Below are positions 10,958 through 23,639 of a stretch of 42,215 nt of DNA, piece after piece. Numbering within the stretch: the stretch's first letter is position 1; each line of letters begins with the position of its first letter. The position numbers were made by a program, and so were the translations under genes. The stretch is taken from assembly GCA_032358255.1 (NCBI GenBank), contig JAULBX010026896.1:1-42215 (forward strand). The letters are read 5' to 3'. The notes under the pieces are model-generated. The model saw nothing but the letters and a program-made list of their open reading frames with translations, was not told the origin of the DNA and ran no database searches. The DNA comes from Heterotrichella gracilis (taxonomy: Eukaryota; Sar; Xanthophyceae; Tribonematales; Xanthonemataceae).

Positions 10958-12600
10958 TGTCCAGAGGTTGTGGGGCTGATGCAGGGTGGAGAGTCTCCAC
11001 TGGAGACTGGCTGCAGGGGGGGAGAGGGTGTGTCAGGAGGTGGGCACTGGAGCTTGCATGGGGTAGGGTCTCCATGGCCAGGCAAAGCAGCGTGATCAGC
11101 AAGTGTGTGGCCTGTGTTAAAAATGTTTCATCAAGCGCACTCTCAGGCCAGCCGATATTGGGGGCCCGGGGTTTGAGTTCAAACCGTGGTCGGCTTGACT
11201 GCCATAAACGCAGAAAGGTGGCGACGATTGCCAAATCAGACATGGGCTGGGCACCTCCTCACCCCGTTGTTCTCAGCACGCTGGCAAGCGATGGTAACGG
11301 GCAACTCTATACATAGGCAAACAGGACACTATGTGCCGGAGAGGTGGCGGGTAAGCTTCTCCACGGGTCGAGGACGCAGTGCATGCACTTGCGTCAGAGG
11401 TTGCTGGGCACATGGACAACGTACCAAAGCTAGCGCACGCAACACGCGCTCGAAGCCTCGCGGTCTGGTCTCAGCTCACAAGTGTATCAACCTTGTTCTC
11501 TGCAGGTAGTGCTTCGCAAAACCTTGTGGGTCCGGGTTCCGGTTCCAGTTGCAGGCAGGCGCATGCATGCAAGCGGGATTCACTCGCTATGAGCTCACAG
11601 CAGTCGAGTGCCTGGCCAGGGGTTCAATGACCCAGCGATAACAACGTTGTGCTTCGTTTGCTCGCCCCACTGATACGCGGGCTCCGTATTCAAAGCGCGT
11701 GGAATTGGTTCCTGGTGAGGTAGCCAACTCATGCAGATGTAAACCCTAAACCCTAAACCCTAATCCAGTACTGCACACAGTGTGAGCAACCAACCATGAC
11801 AGAAATGGCTGAACCACGCTCGGCATCGTTGGTTGCTTGCATCTCCCGATGTCCCAGATCTTGCCCTTTCTTCCTCTGGCAGTGTTTATCTTGTCGCCAC
11901 GGCATACAATTGACCTGATAAGTTGCGCTGTCCAAATCGAATGGCTGCTATCAGTGCACCTAGGTGGCGCTGCAGGGGTACTGTGCATCCGCTTGCATGG
12001 CTGTTGGTATTGTGCAATACCAAACTGCAGAGACCCACACAATGATTCAAGTTTGACTGTGTTAGAGCAGGTCCATGGTCGTGCATCGACATGCGTATTG
12101 ACTGCTCCTTCAATCACAGCTCCCACGGGCGCTGCAGGACTTATGCATGCTGTCTGCGCCAGCATTGCTCTATCTTGCCAACAATGGGACCATAATTACA
12201 GCTTTTTTTAGGAGTGAAGTTGCTGGTCAACATCTATATGATAGTATAAATCTATCAACAAACAAGTGGCTGTTTACGAAGTTTACGGTATCCGTCTCCG
12301 ACAGCGGCGGCGCAACCACAGAGCTGCAGCGAAACGGCGGCGAAACGGCGTCGAGCATACAGAGCTGCAGCGCGTCGGCGGTCCGCGGCCAGTAGGAAAA
12401 ACGACGGTGGGCTAGCTGCGGAACTTGTAAGGTGAAAGAACGGCGGCGATCAGGTGCAAGCGGGGTCGGCGATACCAAGGATGGGCGGAGCTTTCGACGT
12501 GGGCGGAGGCTTCGAAGACTAGAAAGCCTGTACAACCCGTCGCTATAAATCCTTACCTTTGTTTCAAGTGCAATTACATACGTAGCAATGACGTTCGAAC
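10958..12600. other. Intergenic region upstream of FL-A, with telomere-type repeat
   Basis: No convincing gene; open frames here lack family features or splice support. Three CCCTAAA units and a partial lie at 11742-11763. Bases 12300-12540 are unusually GC-rich (cggcggcg motifs), with the 13-mer acagagctgcagc occurring twice (near 12318 and 12359). This may be mobile-element or gene debris, but no ends or domains could be recognised. Confidence 0.6.
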
Positions 12601-12609
12601 CAAACGCAT

Positions 12610-13375
12610 GCGAACATGCCGAGCTAGCTCTGCTCACAACTGGCACACATCAGTGGAGCAGTTCGTAAAACTTGTTAGTATAGACTGTGCATATATATGC
12701 ACTCAGTAGCGATATCACTTGGTAAACACCCTTCAGGCTTTCCTGTACTATTGACTACCAAGGCACCCCTAACCCCCCTGTACTAGGCAGTGCCCCTTTC
12801 ATTCCCTAGCTATGGCATATAGGTCACCTGCTTCTACAGCTATCTTGCAGATGCTTAACCTGTGCATCAACAGCAAAACTGTGGCAACCAGTGCAAACCT
12901 ACAGATGTAGAAGATACGCACATATGTGCACCTTCATTATACACCCTATACACCCACTACACAAGGGTTAAAATTGCTGCACAAAATATCCCAACGTCTA
13001 GCAGAACATGTGCCCACCCAGTGCTCTGCTCAGAAACGGCACACACCAGCGCAGCAGTTGCTGACCTTGTTAGTAAATATACTGTTCATATATGCACACA
13101 GTAGCGAGTTCACCTGGCAACCACCCGTTAGTTTGTGTGTTCCTTTACGATACTATTGACTACCACCTTTAACCCCCTGTATGCATATGCTGCCCCTATT
13201 ATGCTGAAATTCACCTGCAGCCTGCAAACGAATAACCTTTGCAGCAGCAGCAGCACGACTGTGTCAACCAGTGCAAGCCACAGATGTCCCCAAAACCAGA
13301 GATGGCATATATGTACAGACCATAATTATGCTTGCACACGGTTGCAATTGCTGCACAGAAATCCCCTAGGGTAAG
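12610..13375. repeat. Diverged tandem repeat, two units of about 390 bases
   Basis: Unit 1 (about 12610-13000) and unit 2 (about 13001-13375) align end to end with a period near 397. Shared landmarks in the same order are gctctgctca (12626, 13023), cttgttagta (12669, 13065), cagtagcga, tactattgactacca and aaccagtgcaa. Similarity is moderate, with small indels. No coding frame is conserved between units, so this is a noncoding tandem duplication. Confidence 0.8.
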
Positions 13376-14536
13376 CTAAACAAGGTTTTTAATTGTCAGG
13401 TTGCGGCCATTAGTGCCTTTCATATATGTCCCCAATGCATGTTGTGGCAAGACTACAGCTTGGAGGGTACAACGTCACCCAGCCTAACACCATGTGAGCG
13501 GTTGTTCACCTGCAAAGACATGACTACTGCAACTGTGAGGATGCAATAGACTTGCAAGGCTTGGCAATGCACTGTATCTATACGCTGCATTAAAAATTGA
13601 AAATGCTGATCACCCTGGGATCCCAACGGGCAAGCCAAGTAAACTTCTCAGTATGTTTTGGGTACAAATTCCAATCTTGCTACAACAACGAGGTCACACC
13701 ACACGAAAGGAAATCATTTCTAGATGTGACTCAATGAAATGTTATACGGCCATGCCATGGACTCACATAGTAGGGCCATATGCATGGGCTGCACAGCATT
13801 GAATCGTCAAAAGGACGAAACAACAACGTTTCAAACCAACCCAAAACGTTACCTACAATACTCGAATACCCCCAGGTGCAGGTTCAAGCTGAAATACCAA
13901 ACCCCTGCCATGGCTTGCCATTAATATTGGCTTGCACCACAGGAACACCAGTCACTGCTAGCATTCACTACGTACTCGACAATTCCACGTGCACTGTATT
14001 TCGAAAGTCTGCATAGTCCTGCTGATTGCCACAATAATTTATTTAGGCACCTGCCTCACACAGCCTATGTTGTAAATACTGGGACTGGTTGATGATGGCC
14101 ATACAAGGCTCATAAAATATTACATACACATATAATGACAGTGTCATGTGTGGTGATGTCTGATATATCTGGCTACCTGTTCATCATGCTCCACCGTCCA
14201 GTGGATCTCACACATCATCTAGCAGCCGTCATGGCATACTAATACCAATAACCAACGCCGTCAAAATCCAGCAACCAAGCCTAGTCATCAACTCAACCCT
14301 TCTCACTACACAATGCAAACTTTGTTACCTTTATAAGTAAAATAAATCTAAGTACAACCACAAGGACATGGCGTAAGTCGGTGTCATCTATCTCTAAGCA
14401 GTGCCGGGACTGGGCTAGTTGGCGCAAGGCATGTAGGACTGGCTGCAAATCTGGCTATTTTTGCTGGAATGCATGTAAGTATCTATCTCCTCCAGGGAGA
14501 TCATTTTTTTGTAATTCTACTTTCAGAGCTATCGCC
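13376..14536. other. Intergenic region downstream of the six-exon LRR gene
   Basis: No gene, RNA or repeat could be supported. The region is AT-richer than neighbouring exons and short open frames show no family features. Confidence 0.6.
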
Positions 14537-17500
14537 TCACCAAACCCAGTCAAGCCTGGACCTCAGCCCCAGGGGCCAGTGGCCCAGCACAGCGCTCCGC
14601 ACATTCTCTGGTGGCGGCGGGGCATCGCCGCAGGTGCCCACCTCCAGCAGCTGCAGCCGTGTGGCCCCACAGGCAAGCCGGCTCCAGTGCTTCCCGCTCG
14701 CCTGAAACAGCAGCAGGAGGGTTGGCTGGCCATGTATAATGCATGGGTGAAAAAAACAGTGGACATCCCAACATGTCTGATGTTTGGAGATCTTGCAGGA
14801 TGGCAATGCCCTTGGCTAGCTCCGTTTCCTTTATTTCCTTTATTTAGCTTATTATTTATGCCCGTGTGGGTGACAAGGTTAAACCATTGTCCTAACACGA
14901 TCCAACCTTGTAACCTCTGCCCATAAACCTTGCAATGGGCAGATACAACATTCTCTTCACATTTCGCACCTGGGACAGCAGCCTGGTGGTCGGGTTGGGG
15001 ATGTGCAGGTGGGTGAGCTGGGACAGGGCTGCCAGGCAGGTGAGTAGGGCAGAGGGGGTCTCGCAGACGCTGGGCAAGGTGAGGTCCCTCACGCCGGTGA
15101 GGAGGGAGAGGGAAGCAATGGCTTGCTTCCACTTGCGCCACTCCACCTTGGTGGGCTGGTGGGAGGGGTCGGGGTTGCTGTGTGGAAGGGGGAGTAAAAT
15201 GATCAAGAGAATGTAAAGAAATTGAATATATTGGGCTAGTGGGAGGGGTCGCGGTTGCTGGGGAAGGGAAGCAAACAAATTTACAAGATTGCGGCCCACC
15301 AATCGTGCCGCTCCCAGATGAGATGAAGCAACTCCAAGCCCTAAATCCTAAAACCCGCACAGTGCCACCCGTCTCACCTGTGGAGAGATGGCGGCATGGA
15401 GTTTGACCCCACGCCGGTGCGCTCATCCTCGAATCCCAGCTGCGTCAGGTGGGGATGCTGCAGCAGGGTGGGGATGAGCGCTGGGGAGGGGAGGAACAGG
15501 CTGTTGACCTTCAGCTCCCGCAGCCCCGTCAGCACTGCAAGGCCCCCTGCAGCATCATTGGCTGCCACCAGCCAAGGGTGGCAAGGGTCTGTCCCGTCCC
15601 AGGCATCCGCATCGTGCGCCCACTCGGGCGTGGATCCTCGGGTTGCTGGGTGTGTGCACAGGTGCATGTCCTCCCACATGATTTTCAGCGATGACAGACG
15701 CGTCAGATGGCCTGCAATTGGACAGTACATATATAAGTGGATATGCACGCATCTGCAACTGGAAATTGTGCAAATGCGGTCAAGCTTTTGTCTGCAGTGC
15801 GCTGCAGTTGGAATAGCGATAGTGCACAAGCGGTGAACTTCTATCTGATATATACATCAGGACGGCAAAACCACAAATAAGCAAATTAAAATAGAGCGTG
15901 TAAACTACAAGGCGTTTGCTGTAACCAAGCGCAGACACCGGTACGGCAGATGCACCCCTATATCTGCATGTACAGCACGTGGCTATGGACGACATCACAG
16001 GCAAGGCCTACCTGTAATACACTCCCACAAGGTCCTGAACAGCGCCAGCGTCCCCTCAGGCGTCAGCCCCTCCACAGCACACTGGAACATCGTCAGCTTG
16101 CACAGCCCCGTCAACCCGCTCAGCCCCCGCAGCGCGCCGTGGTTAGTCCCCAGCGTATGCAAATTCTCAATCTGAAGCTGCGTCAACCCACCCAGGCCAG
16201 GCAGCATGTCCAGCCAATGGGTGGTCATGGTGGCTGGGTCCCAGGAGGGATCCCGAACATCCTCCACAAACAAATATTTCAGCTGAGAGAGCGATGCCAG
16301 TGCGCTGGGTGCCGGCCCCTGTGCGCCTGGGCTGGTGACCTTGGCGTGGAGGCTGGTGAGGTGGGGCAGGGCTTCCACCAGGGACGCGTGGGCGGGGGGC
16401 GGCCAGTCGCAGTCGGGGCGGGCGCTGCGCAGGTCCTGGAGGCTAGCCAGGCATGCCAACATGCGGTCCAGGTCTTGGGAATTGACGCCTGTGGTTTGGC
16501 ACGGAGGGTGGGTTGATCCAAAACACAAAATTATTTGTTTTCCAATTTTTAGTTTCATCCTATAGGTTTGGATGCTCAGGCAATTTGGTGGTACATGGTG
16601 CATCCAGCAAGCAGATGGACTTGGTTTTGTGCGGGGGTTTGAATTTGCTCAGGTGGTTTGCCATGGAAGTGTAATGTATTGGATGTCACATTAATGATTT
16701 ACGGTCTGCTACCACACAGGAGCACAGCATGGAGGTCAAATGCTGATCTCATTACAGGAGACGATCCCATATATGGCACAGGCAATTATGAACAACTTTG
16801 CAGTCTGCTCTTGAACAGGCGCATTGGCTAAGGCAACGTAAAAACAGTATTTGCCCTCCTGTCCACTAATTCACTTTACAACAAATATACGCCCCGCCAC
16901 CCACCTTGAGAGTTGGATGGCCCCTGCCACGTCAGCTCCCTCAGCCCCTGCAACGCCGCCAGCTGGCGCACCGACTCCAGCCACACCCCTTGCTCGTCAA
17001 AGTCAAAGTACAGCCCTTGCACGTTCAGCCCCGTCAGGCAGGTGAGTCTGCTGACTGCACGCAGCACCTCGCTCCCGGGAATTACGTGGTAGGAGTGGGA
17101 GAGGTCCAGTGCCACCAGTGAGACCAGGGGGGTGAGGAAGTTGGGTCGGTCCTCTGGGGAGGTCAAGCCCAGATTGGGGATTGCCTCGGGCAGCATGCAG
17201 CCCTGTGGGCATAGAAATCCATAAATGAGACATTATATTAAATAAACAATATATTTATGCAGCTCTGTGAGGTGGGCCCAGAAAGTAGTATAAAATTGGG
17301 TTTGTGAAAAGGCACTGGTTGGTGTTTATGCACGGCACTGATATACCATTACTGCAGTACAGCCAGCATAGCAGGTCCCGGGCACAGCTTATGTCACTTG
17401 CTTTATATATTCTCACACAAGATGCCATGCGCCAAATGCATGCAAGGCTTTGTGCATGCTTGTAACCAAACCCTAGGCAAGGGTTTAGGGTTGATCACCT

Positions 17501-18341
17501 TGATCGCCAGGTCCTGGAGGTTGGTCAGTGCAGCCAAGGGGGGCACATCTTCTTCGATGATTATCCCCCCCAGGAGCAACGATGTCAGCCCCGTGAGGGC
17601 TGCCAGGGGGAGCAGTGACAGCCGCAAAAACAGGTGGCGCTCATACACCGGTGACTGGCCTTGGGAGGTGAGGGAGAATGCCTTCAGCTGGCGCATAGCC
17701 GAAAGCCCTTCCAGGGTTTGCACCGCGCGCCAGGTGTTCAGCAACTGCAGGGCTGTGAGCTGCGTGAGCTGCCAAAGCATGGTGATGCCATCGGGGCTGG
17801 ATTTGTGGTGGAAGCACACGCTGCGCAGGCTTGGGTAGTGGGTCAGGGCAGCAATGGAGCGGCTGGTGCTCTCGGGATCCACCCAATCCAAGGCAATCCC
17901 TATGTGGGAAAGGTTTGGGAACCGCTCCCCCAGGCGCTGCACGTCCCCTTCCCCTGAACTGAGGCTGTGCTGGCTGCCATCCATGGGGACCAGAACCCCA
18001 GCGAGGGTTTCCAGGTGGGTGAGGTGCGGGTCGAGGGTTTGGCGCCAGGATTGGCACACGGAGCGCAGCAAGGGGGCGAGGCTGGCGTGGGAAGGGCTAC
18101 TGGGTAGGGGGTCTTCAGTGTTGGCGTTGGTGTCGTGGCTGCCAGGAGGGAGGGTACCTTGGACATCTGCCAGCTCGTGGATGAGGTCTGGTAGGACCAA
18201 CTGAGCCCAGTCCTGCTCTGGATCCATGCTGTGGGCTGGGGGCGGTGCGAGATGGGATCCAGGGGCAGTCATTACTAGCACGGCAGTGGCAAAAGTGACG
18301 CAATAAAGACCAGAGCTCACGTTGCGTGGCTGCTGACTCAA
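14537..18341 (-). CDS. F-box-like/leucine-rich-repeat protein, six exons
   Basis: Exons 17499-18341, 16905-17202, 16012-16488, 15378-15711, 14970-15177 and 14537-14701 join at canonical GT-AG sites. Phases close exactly to 775 codons including the stop. The N-terminal part holds an F-box-like segment (LVLPDLIHELADVQG, then LRSVCQSWRQTLDP). LRRs follow (LAALTGLTSLLLGGIII, LAALTNLQDLAIK, LVSLVALDLSHS, LTRLSSLKIMW, LTGLRELKVNSLFLPS, LSQLTHLHIPN), with a last repeat LQLLEVGTCGD before the stop. It is distantly related to the FL family but has a different intron structure. The start is uncertain: a TATA-like stretch at 18367-18378 is so close to ATG 18341 that ATG 18272 or 18227 (MDPEQDW, about 736 residues) is more likely. 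Role as an SCF receptor is inferred. Confidence 0.82.
15150..15262 (-). repeat. Duplicated exon start plus acceptor in the six-exon LRR gene
   Basis: The exon start at 15177 (sense cag/caaccccgacccctccca) has a copy about 76 bases upstream in the intron (cag/caaccgcgacccctccca, near 15243-15262), including a usable AG acceptor. The region between the copies is AT-rich and contains no other similarity. Confidence 0.85.
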
Positions 18342-19331
18342 GGCTGTTCAACTGGACAAGTACACCGATATATATAAGGGGATGTTTAAAATGAAGTTCT
18401 CAACTCAATAGTTGCCCTCATAGGCAGGTTGCAGATTGGTACTTGTACCCCACTGGCGGCAAAGTATCAAAGGACGAGCCAGCACACGAATAAACGTCCG
18501 CAGCGTGGGATCCACAATGTAACGCCTAACCTGTTCGACAAACCGCTAGTCCCAAGCAGTTTGGCATACTGGAGGCTCCTGGTGGAATACCTTGTACCGG
18601 TCGCTTGACTTTTAGTGGTCGTTCATTGGCGCCGGTTTCGCATACGCTTCCGTAACCCATAACACATAACTGCAGCATCTGGGTGGCCCCTCACCAAACG
18701 AAGTCCAGATCAGGGTGGTCCTTTCCTAGAGACAGTGAACTTCGCATAGGTTGTAAGCTGCAGACTCTGCACTATTACAAATTCTGTGGAAGTGGGTCCT
18801 CTGGCTATTCACATCAGAGCTGTTCCACTGCCACATGCCTACAGGCTGTCACATGCATCCGGCCAACTGGAACAGTTTCGAAACCACGCACTTGAGAGCT
18901 GAAAGCAGAAGCCTGCAGGGCGCCATCAGTACTGATTGCCCGATATCAAGGTATTCCTTTAGACCTTGGTTTGAAAGAGTGCTTGCTTCTCCCAACTTCG
19001 CAAGCTGCAAATGCTGTATGCATGCATTTTTGCCACAATGCATACATTGCGCCATTCATTGGCTTATTGAGGAGGTGAGGATAAAGGAACACCCATAACT
19101 CATGGAAATCGAAATCCTACTTGGTACGTTAGTGCTTAGACCTATGCAGATAACATTCATAGGCATGGGTTAACACCCCATGAACCACAGGGTTAGGGTT
19201 AGGATTTACCTGGGTGTCATGCAGCCTTCATTCATCACCGCCCTTCCCTCCTTGCAGCTGCTCCCCACCTCGCGTTGCTCTTCCACCTCTAGTCACCCTC
19301 CAGCCTAGTCAACCACTCATCGCCTGATCCC
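18342..19331. other. Intergenic region between the six-exon LRR gene and FL-B
   Basis: Shared upstream of the divergent pair (minus gene at 18341, plus gene at 19332). A short TTAGGG-type run occurs at 19191-19208. Nothing coding could be supported. Confidence 0.6.
18367..18379 (-). promoter_or_regulatory. Possible TATA box of the six-exon LRR gene
   Basis: On the minus strand the sequence is ccttatatatatc. A start of transcription about 30 bases downstream would fall near 18340, which favours a translation start at 18272 or 18227 over 18341. This is a sequence match only. Confidence 0.35.
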
Positions 19332-21569
19332 ATGGCGCCACAGCTGGAACCCCTGCGATGCCCCCCTCCGCTCCCCACCCACGTGCTGCAGCCCCTCCTA
19401 TCCCCCCTCACTACCCAGGAGCGGGCAACAGTGGTGCCGCTGGTGTGCAAAAGGAGTGGCGCGCACTCAGCAAGGGGCCCTCGCCACTTTGGGACACAAT
19501 AGAGGTGCGTGGACAGGGGAGTCAGTGCTAATCCTGGCAAGTTACTATTGCAGCTATTCTTTGTGGTTGTGATGCCTGCGGGGGAATTGCATGATTGTAT
19601 TGGTCTGGTATCGTTGGGGTTTGGGAGTGCCGAAACCAAGACTTCTAACATTCTCTGATTTTTCCTGAGTCAGGAAACCTCAGGAAATCTCAGCAAATTT
19701 CAGGAATATGAGGAGTCTTGCCATTACCTCATGGCTGCCAAGGCTACTGCGCAATTAATGTTGTGGCTGCTAGTTGCAATTACTCGGCATATGCGCTCTG
19801 GTATTAATGTGTTCCATTGCCAATTTATATGTACTATGGTGACCAGGTTCTGCTCACAAAATGCTCATGCAACGCTACCATGCCAATCACTCTTCCTGCA
19901 GGCCAATGCCTCCCACCCCTCCTTCCTCCCCTGGCTGGAGTCAGTGCTGCCCAGCATACGCCACCTGGCAGTCACATGGATCACGCCCGCCCTGCCGCCC
20001 TCTATGGCCTGCGCCACCAGCCTGCGCCACCTGGCACTCACCGATGCGCCCGCGGCTGCCCTCCCCTATCTCGCCCACGCCCCGCATCTCACCCATCTGG
20101 AGCTGGCGCTGTCAGCGGAGGCGAGCAGGTGGGGCATGGGGCAAGGTGTGGCGGTGATGTGTGCGCGCTTGCATGGCCTGGCAGGAGCACTGGCCTGCCT
20201 ATCCAGCCTGTCACAACTGCAGCACCTGACGCTGGGCATGCCAGAGCTGGCTGTGGATCTGTTTAATGGTGGAGATTTCAATTTCGAAGGTCCCCGGGCC
20301 ATGGTGCGCGCCTACCAGGCCGCGTCAGACAGCCTCCATGCGCTGACAGCCCTCACATCACTGCACCTGGCTGGCCTCCCCTCCCCTGCCAGCCTCGAGT
20401 GCTTTCCCCACCTGGAGGAGATTGACCTGGGCTTTGGGCGGGACCTGGCCAAGTGCCGCAAGGTTATTTATGACCGGCCTGCTATGTGGTCTGCAGGCCG
20501 GGAGGGCATGCCACATCTACTAGTCGCCAGCCGTGGCACCAGCCTGCGTAGGGTCACCTTTGGCATGCGCATGGATGCCCCAGAGCCTGATAAGTGCAGT
20601 GTGGTCTTCCCGATACTGGACAACCTCCCCTCCATGCTCCCCAGCCTTTCCCACCTTGTGCTGCGGCATGTGGACATGTATCTTGACAACCTGGCGTCCA
20701 TCAGGGGCCTCACCCAGCTCAGTGGCCTGACAGCACTGGGGTGTTGGGTCTATCAGCTTGTCGAAGGTCCAGGGGGGCCTTACGATGATTGGGACAGGCT
20801 GGTTCCTGTCTTTGTCGCCTCCCTCACTCACCTTCAGAACCTGACATACATCAATGTCCTCCTAGCAACACCTGAGCATGCAGAGGATTACCCATTCAGC
20901 ATGGATTCCCTGGAACAACTGGCTTGGGCGGACTTGGACATCGGCGTCCCTGAGCTTGAGGGCCTGACAGAGCTTGTGGTCAGCGTTGACGAATGGAGTC
21001 CTGTGCGCATGGACGATGGGATAACCACCCTGACAGCGCTCCAGAGGCTGGTTGTGGCCAACACCAAATACATTGTCAGCGTAGGGGACCCTATGGGCTG
21101 CTATGTGAACCTTGGACTGTGCACCATTGGGGTGGTGCACAGTGCACCTATGTCAAGAACGTACTCCCCACTTAGCCCTAGGATGGAAGCGCTAAGGGCG
21201 CGGGGCGACTACTGCTTCATCAAAGCGCACAAGTGGGATTGGGCGACTGCACCAACGCCAGTGGAATATGCAGGGGCAAATGAGTATGCACAGGTGATGA
21301 AGGCGGTCATGGCTGAAGCAGCGCCTGTGTTGCTGTGGCTGTGGGAGCGCCTGGAGGACTGCCCACCACTCGTCTGTGTGTACTTGGGAGAAGCGGTTGA
21401 TGGGGCCGGGAGAGGTGCACGGGTGCACTCCTTTGTGCCCTGCCAAGCTGGATGCGTATGTGGAGGGAGGGTGGCAGCTGCACTGCCCTCATGCCATGCT
21501 GGCAGACAACCTGCAGCGCATGGTGGATGCAGATTGGGAAGGGCTGCCTGTGGTGATGTGATGCGTTGA
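19332..21569 (+). pseudogene. F-box/LRR paralogue FL-B, two frameshifts
   Basis: Same two-exon plan as FL-A: exon 1 19332-19504 (ATG 19332), intron 19505-19901, exon 2 from 19902. In exon 1 the conserved LVCKEW segment is broken by two extra A residues near 19449-19452, and the shifted frame meets TAG at 19500. The LRR exon stays open for 556 codons, with typical repeats (LTALTSLHLAGLPSPA, LSGLTALGCWVYQ) and the shared module MAEAAPVLLWLWERLEDCPP. A two-base loss near 21442-21446 then shifts the end of the protein; the conserved ending (LDAYVEGGWQLHCP) continues in another frame to about 21561. An LRR-only protein from an internal start is possible, since the frame is open from 19731 through the intron end. 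More likely it is a decaying copy. Confidence 0.78.
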
Positions 21570-23639
21570 ATAACGTATACACATCACTACACTTAGAAGC
21601 AGTTGGTATGTTGCTGCTGGTTTTGAGATTATGTGTTGACAACGTGTCTTCAACGCAACTAAGATTGATCATCATTGTGATCCAGCATCAGAGTCTGGAC
21701 TGAGGGTATATGCAGTTTAACTGGAAATTACAGTGATATGCATCACTGTTTATTATCAATGGGTGTGACAATTGGTTGATTGCGTGTCTGGCTGTATTAT
21801 TGGAACGCATGTAAAAAAAAGAAAAAAGGGTAATTGGTTGTGCGGATGTAGTGCATGCATGTTTCAGTACGCCACTGCTAATTATTGCAGCTGTAAAATG
21901 AATGCCTCATTGCTTACTCATTGCGTTTAATTGCGGGCCCCGCGCAATCATGGGTTAAAACAGGAAATTTCCGCGGGGCAACGCACGCATGGCGGTCTGC
22001 ACTGGAGAGCTTTGCTGTGGGCAATGCTTGAAGGAATGCATGGGAAGGGCATATTAACATCAAAATGTCACCAGTGGTTGCAACTGCACCCTAAATCCCT
22101 ATTAGTATTCATGCTTCCATTCTGAAACCCTGGTTTAGGGTTTCCGCTGTGTGCAATCGGTGAATGTTTGTTGCCACAGTTGCTTGGCACTGCTGCCAGC
22201 TGGGTTGCAAGCACAAGCTTTTGTTTGCATACTATCTGGTACATGCATTACTAGTCATCTGGACCGTTCTCGAAACCAACTGCCAATGTGTGATGCCAGT
22301 TTCCTCAGGAGTCTGGTCCCAGGTTACATATTCCATCGGAAGGGGCAATCGGATGCTGCAGGCCGACGCTTGACATATCGTGCATATAAAATAGGTAGCC
22401 TCCGTAGCATACACAGTGACTGACGCCAAGGTCACGTACGGTGTATTTGACATTGCACAAGCTTGCATAGAAGACAACAAGATACCTTTTGGAACCTCCT
22501 ACTGCGTGTACAAGGAGCTGAGTTTTCTTGGAGTTTGGCACACACCGTGGCATACGTGCAAAGGTGTTGTAATATACTAACACGTCCAAACGGACAGTGC
22601 GTAGCACAGCACAGAAAATCGCGCTATGCCTTTATTATGCGTATGCAGTGCAATGCAGTCCACTCAGTGCACAGGTGTAGTCAGCTTAGGAGAGGTTTGG
22701 GCCCCGACATGTCATAGGCATGTCTAGTTCCAGAGTCATGGTGTAATCAGTGGTTACACGGATGGCGTATGCCATGGATAGGGGAAAGCATATTGCCACG
22801 ATGGGCCAAGAAGGATCTGTAGAACAGGGGTGCGAGCTAGGAGTCGGAAAAGAGTATATATAGTGTGCACTGTAAATAGCTTCCAAACCAGGCTGGAAGT
22901 TCCAAGCAAGTGCTACGCCTGGTAGGTGCAAGGCACGTCCAGGTGCCAAGCATGTGCAAGTGCTGAGCATCCCCAGGTGCTGAGCATAAACTGCAAGTAC
23001 TAGGAATGAACTGCAGGCTAGTCAAAGAGGTCAAAAAGGTGCTTGATGGTAATGCATGCCTACACATGCGGGTCGCATGTGCAAATCAGTAAAATAGATA
23101 GGTGCTTGAAAAAGGTGAGTGCTATAAAATATTATGTGGCAAGTGCATGTGCACCACTAAGTATTCAGGGCACGGCATGTCCTGCCACAGTGTGCTCAGC
23201 AGGCCTTGAGCTAATTCAGATCATTGGCAAGGTGAGGAGTTTAGCTGTTGTCTCCTTGATGCCAATTGGTTGAACCTGCTAACAACGTGCTGTCTGTCGT
23301 TGTGAATGATAGCTTGGTATGTGGCACATCGAAGTGGCTTGCCACAGATCCACCCCACAAGGTCACTAGCAGCTGCATGTGCCCCATGATCTGCTCACAA
23401 ATCCAGAGCTGAGAGTGCATTGCATGCATTTGACACTGCCAAAGGTCATATAAATGCTGCTAGTTTCATCAAGTCTTGCTGGTCTCACCTGTCAGCCCAA
23501 TGCAGGCCGGCCCAATGGCCCATATAGAGTCCCTTATAAGGGCGCTGGTGACCCTCATGTGAACCCCACCTGTCAGTGAGCCTTCACTCCCTCCTGCAGC
23601 TGCCATCCACCCTGCCACACTACACCACCTCTTAACGAT
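21570..23639. other. Intergenic region between FL-B and FL-C
   Basis: No gene supported. A short TTTAGGG run is at 22132-22143. Bases about 22450-22570 and 23380-23600 are recognisably similar to the upstream region of FL-D (about 26725-26840 and 27040-27300), so the duplication unit includes upstream DNA. A TATA-like ccttataagg lies at about 23533-23543, roughly 100 bases before the FL-C start. Confidence 0.65.

Noticed and set aside
11742-11763. Telomere-type repeats as evidence of a chromosome end
   Set aside because: The arrays are short, degenerate in places, face both ways and lie inside genes on both sides, so they are interstitial.
12227-12646. Minus-strand 139-residue frame in the GC-rich patch
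   Set aside because: Arg/Ser-rich composition follows from cggcgg-type repeats; there is no domain and no splice partner.
19731-19901. Long N-terminal extension of FL-B starting MAAKATAQLM
   Set aside because: This stretch corresponds to the intron in the other three paralogues and ends in a good cctgcag acceptor, so it is probably not part of the original coding sequence.
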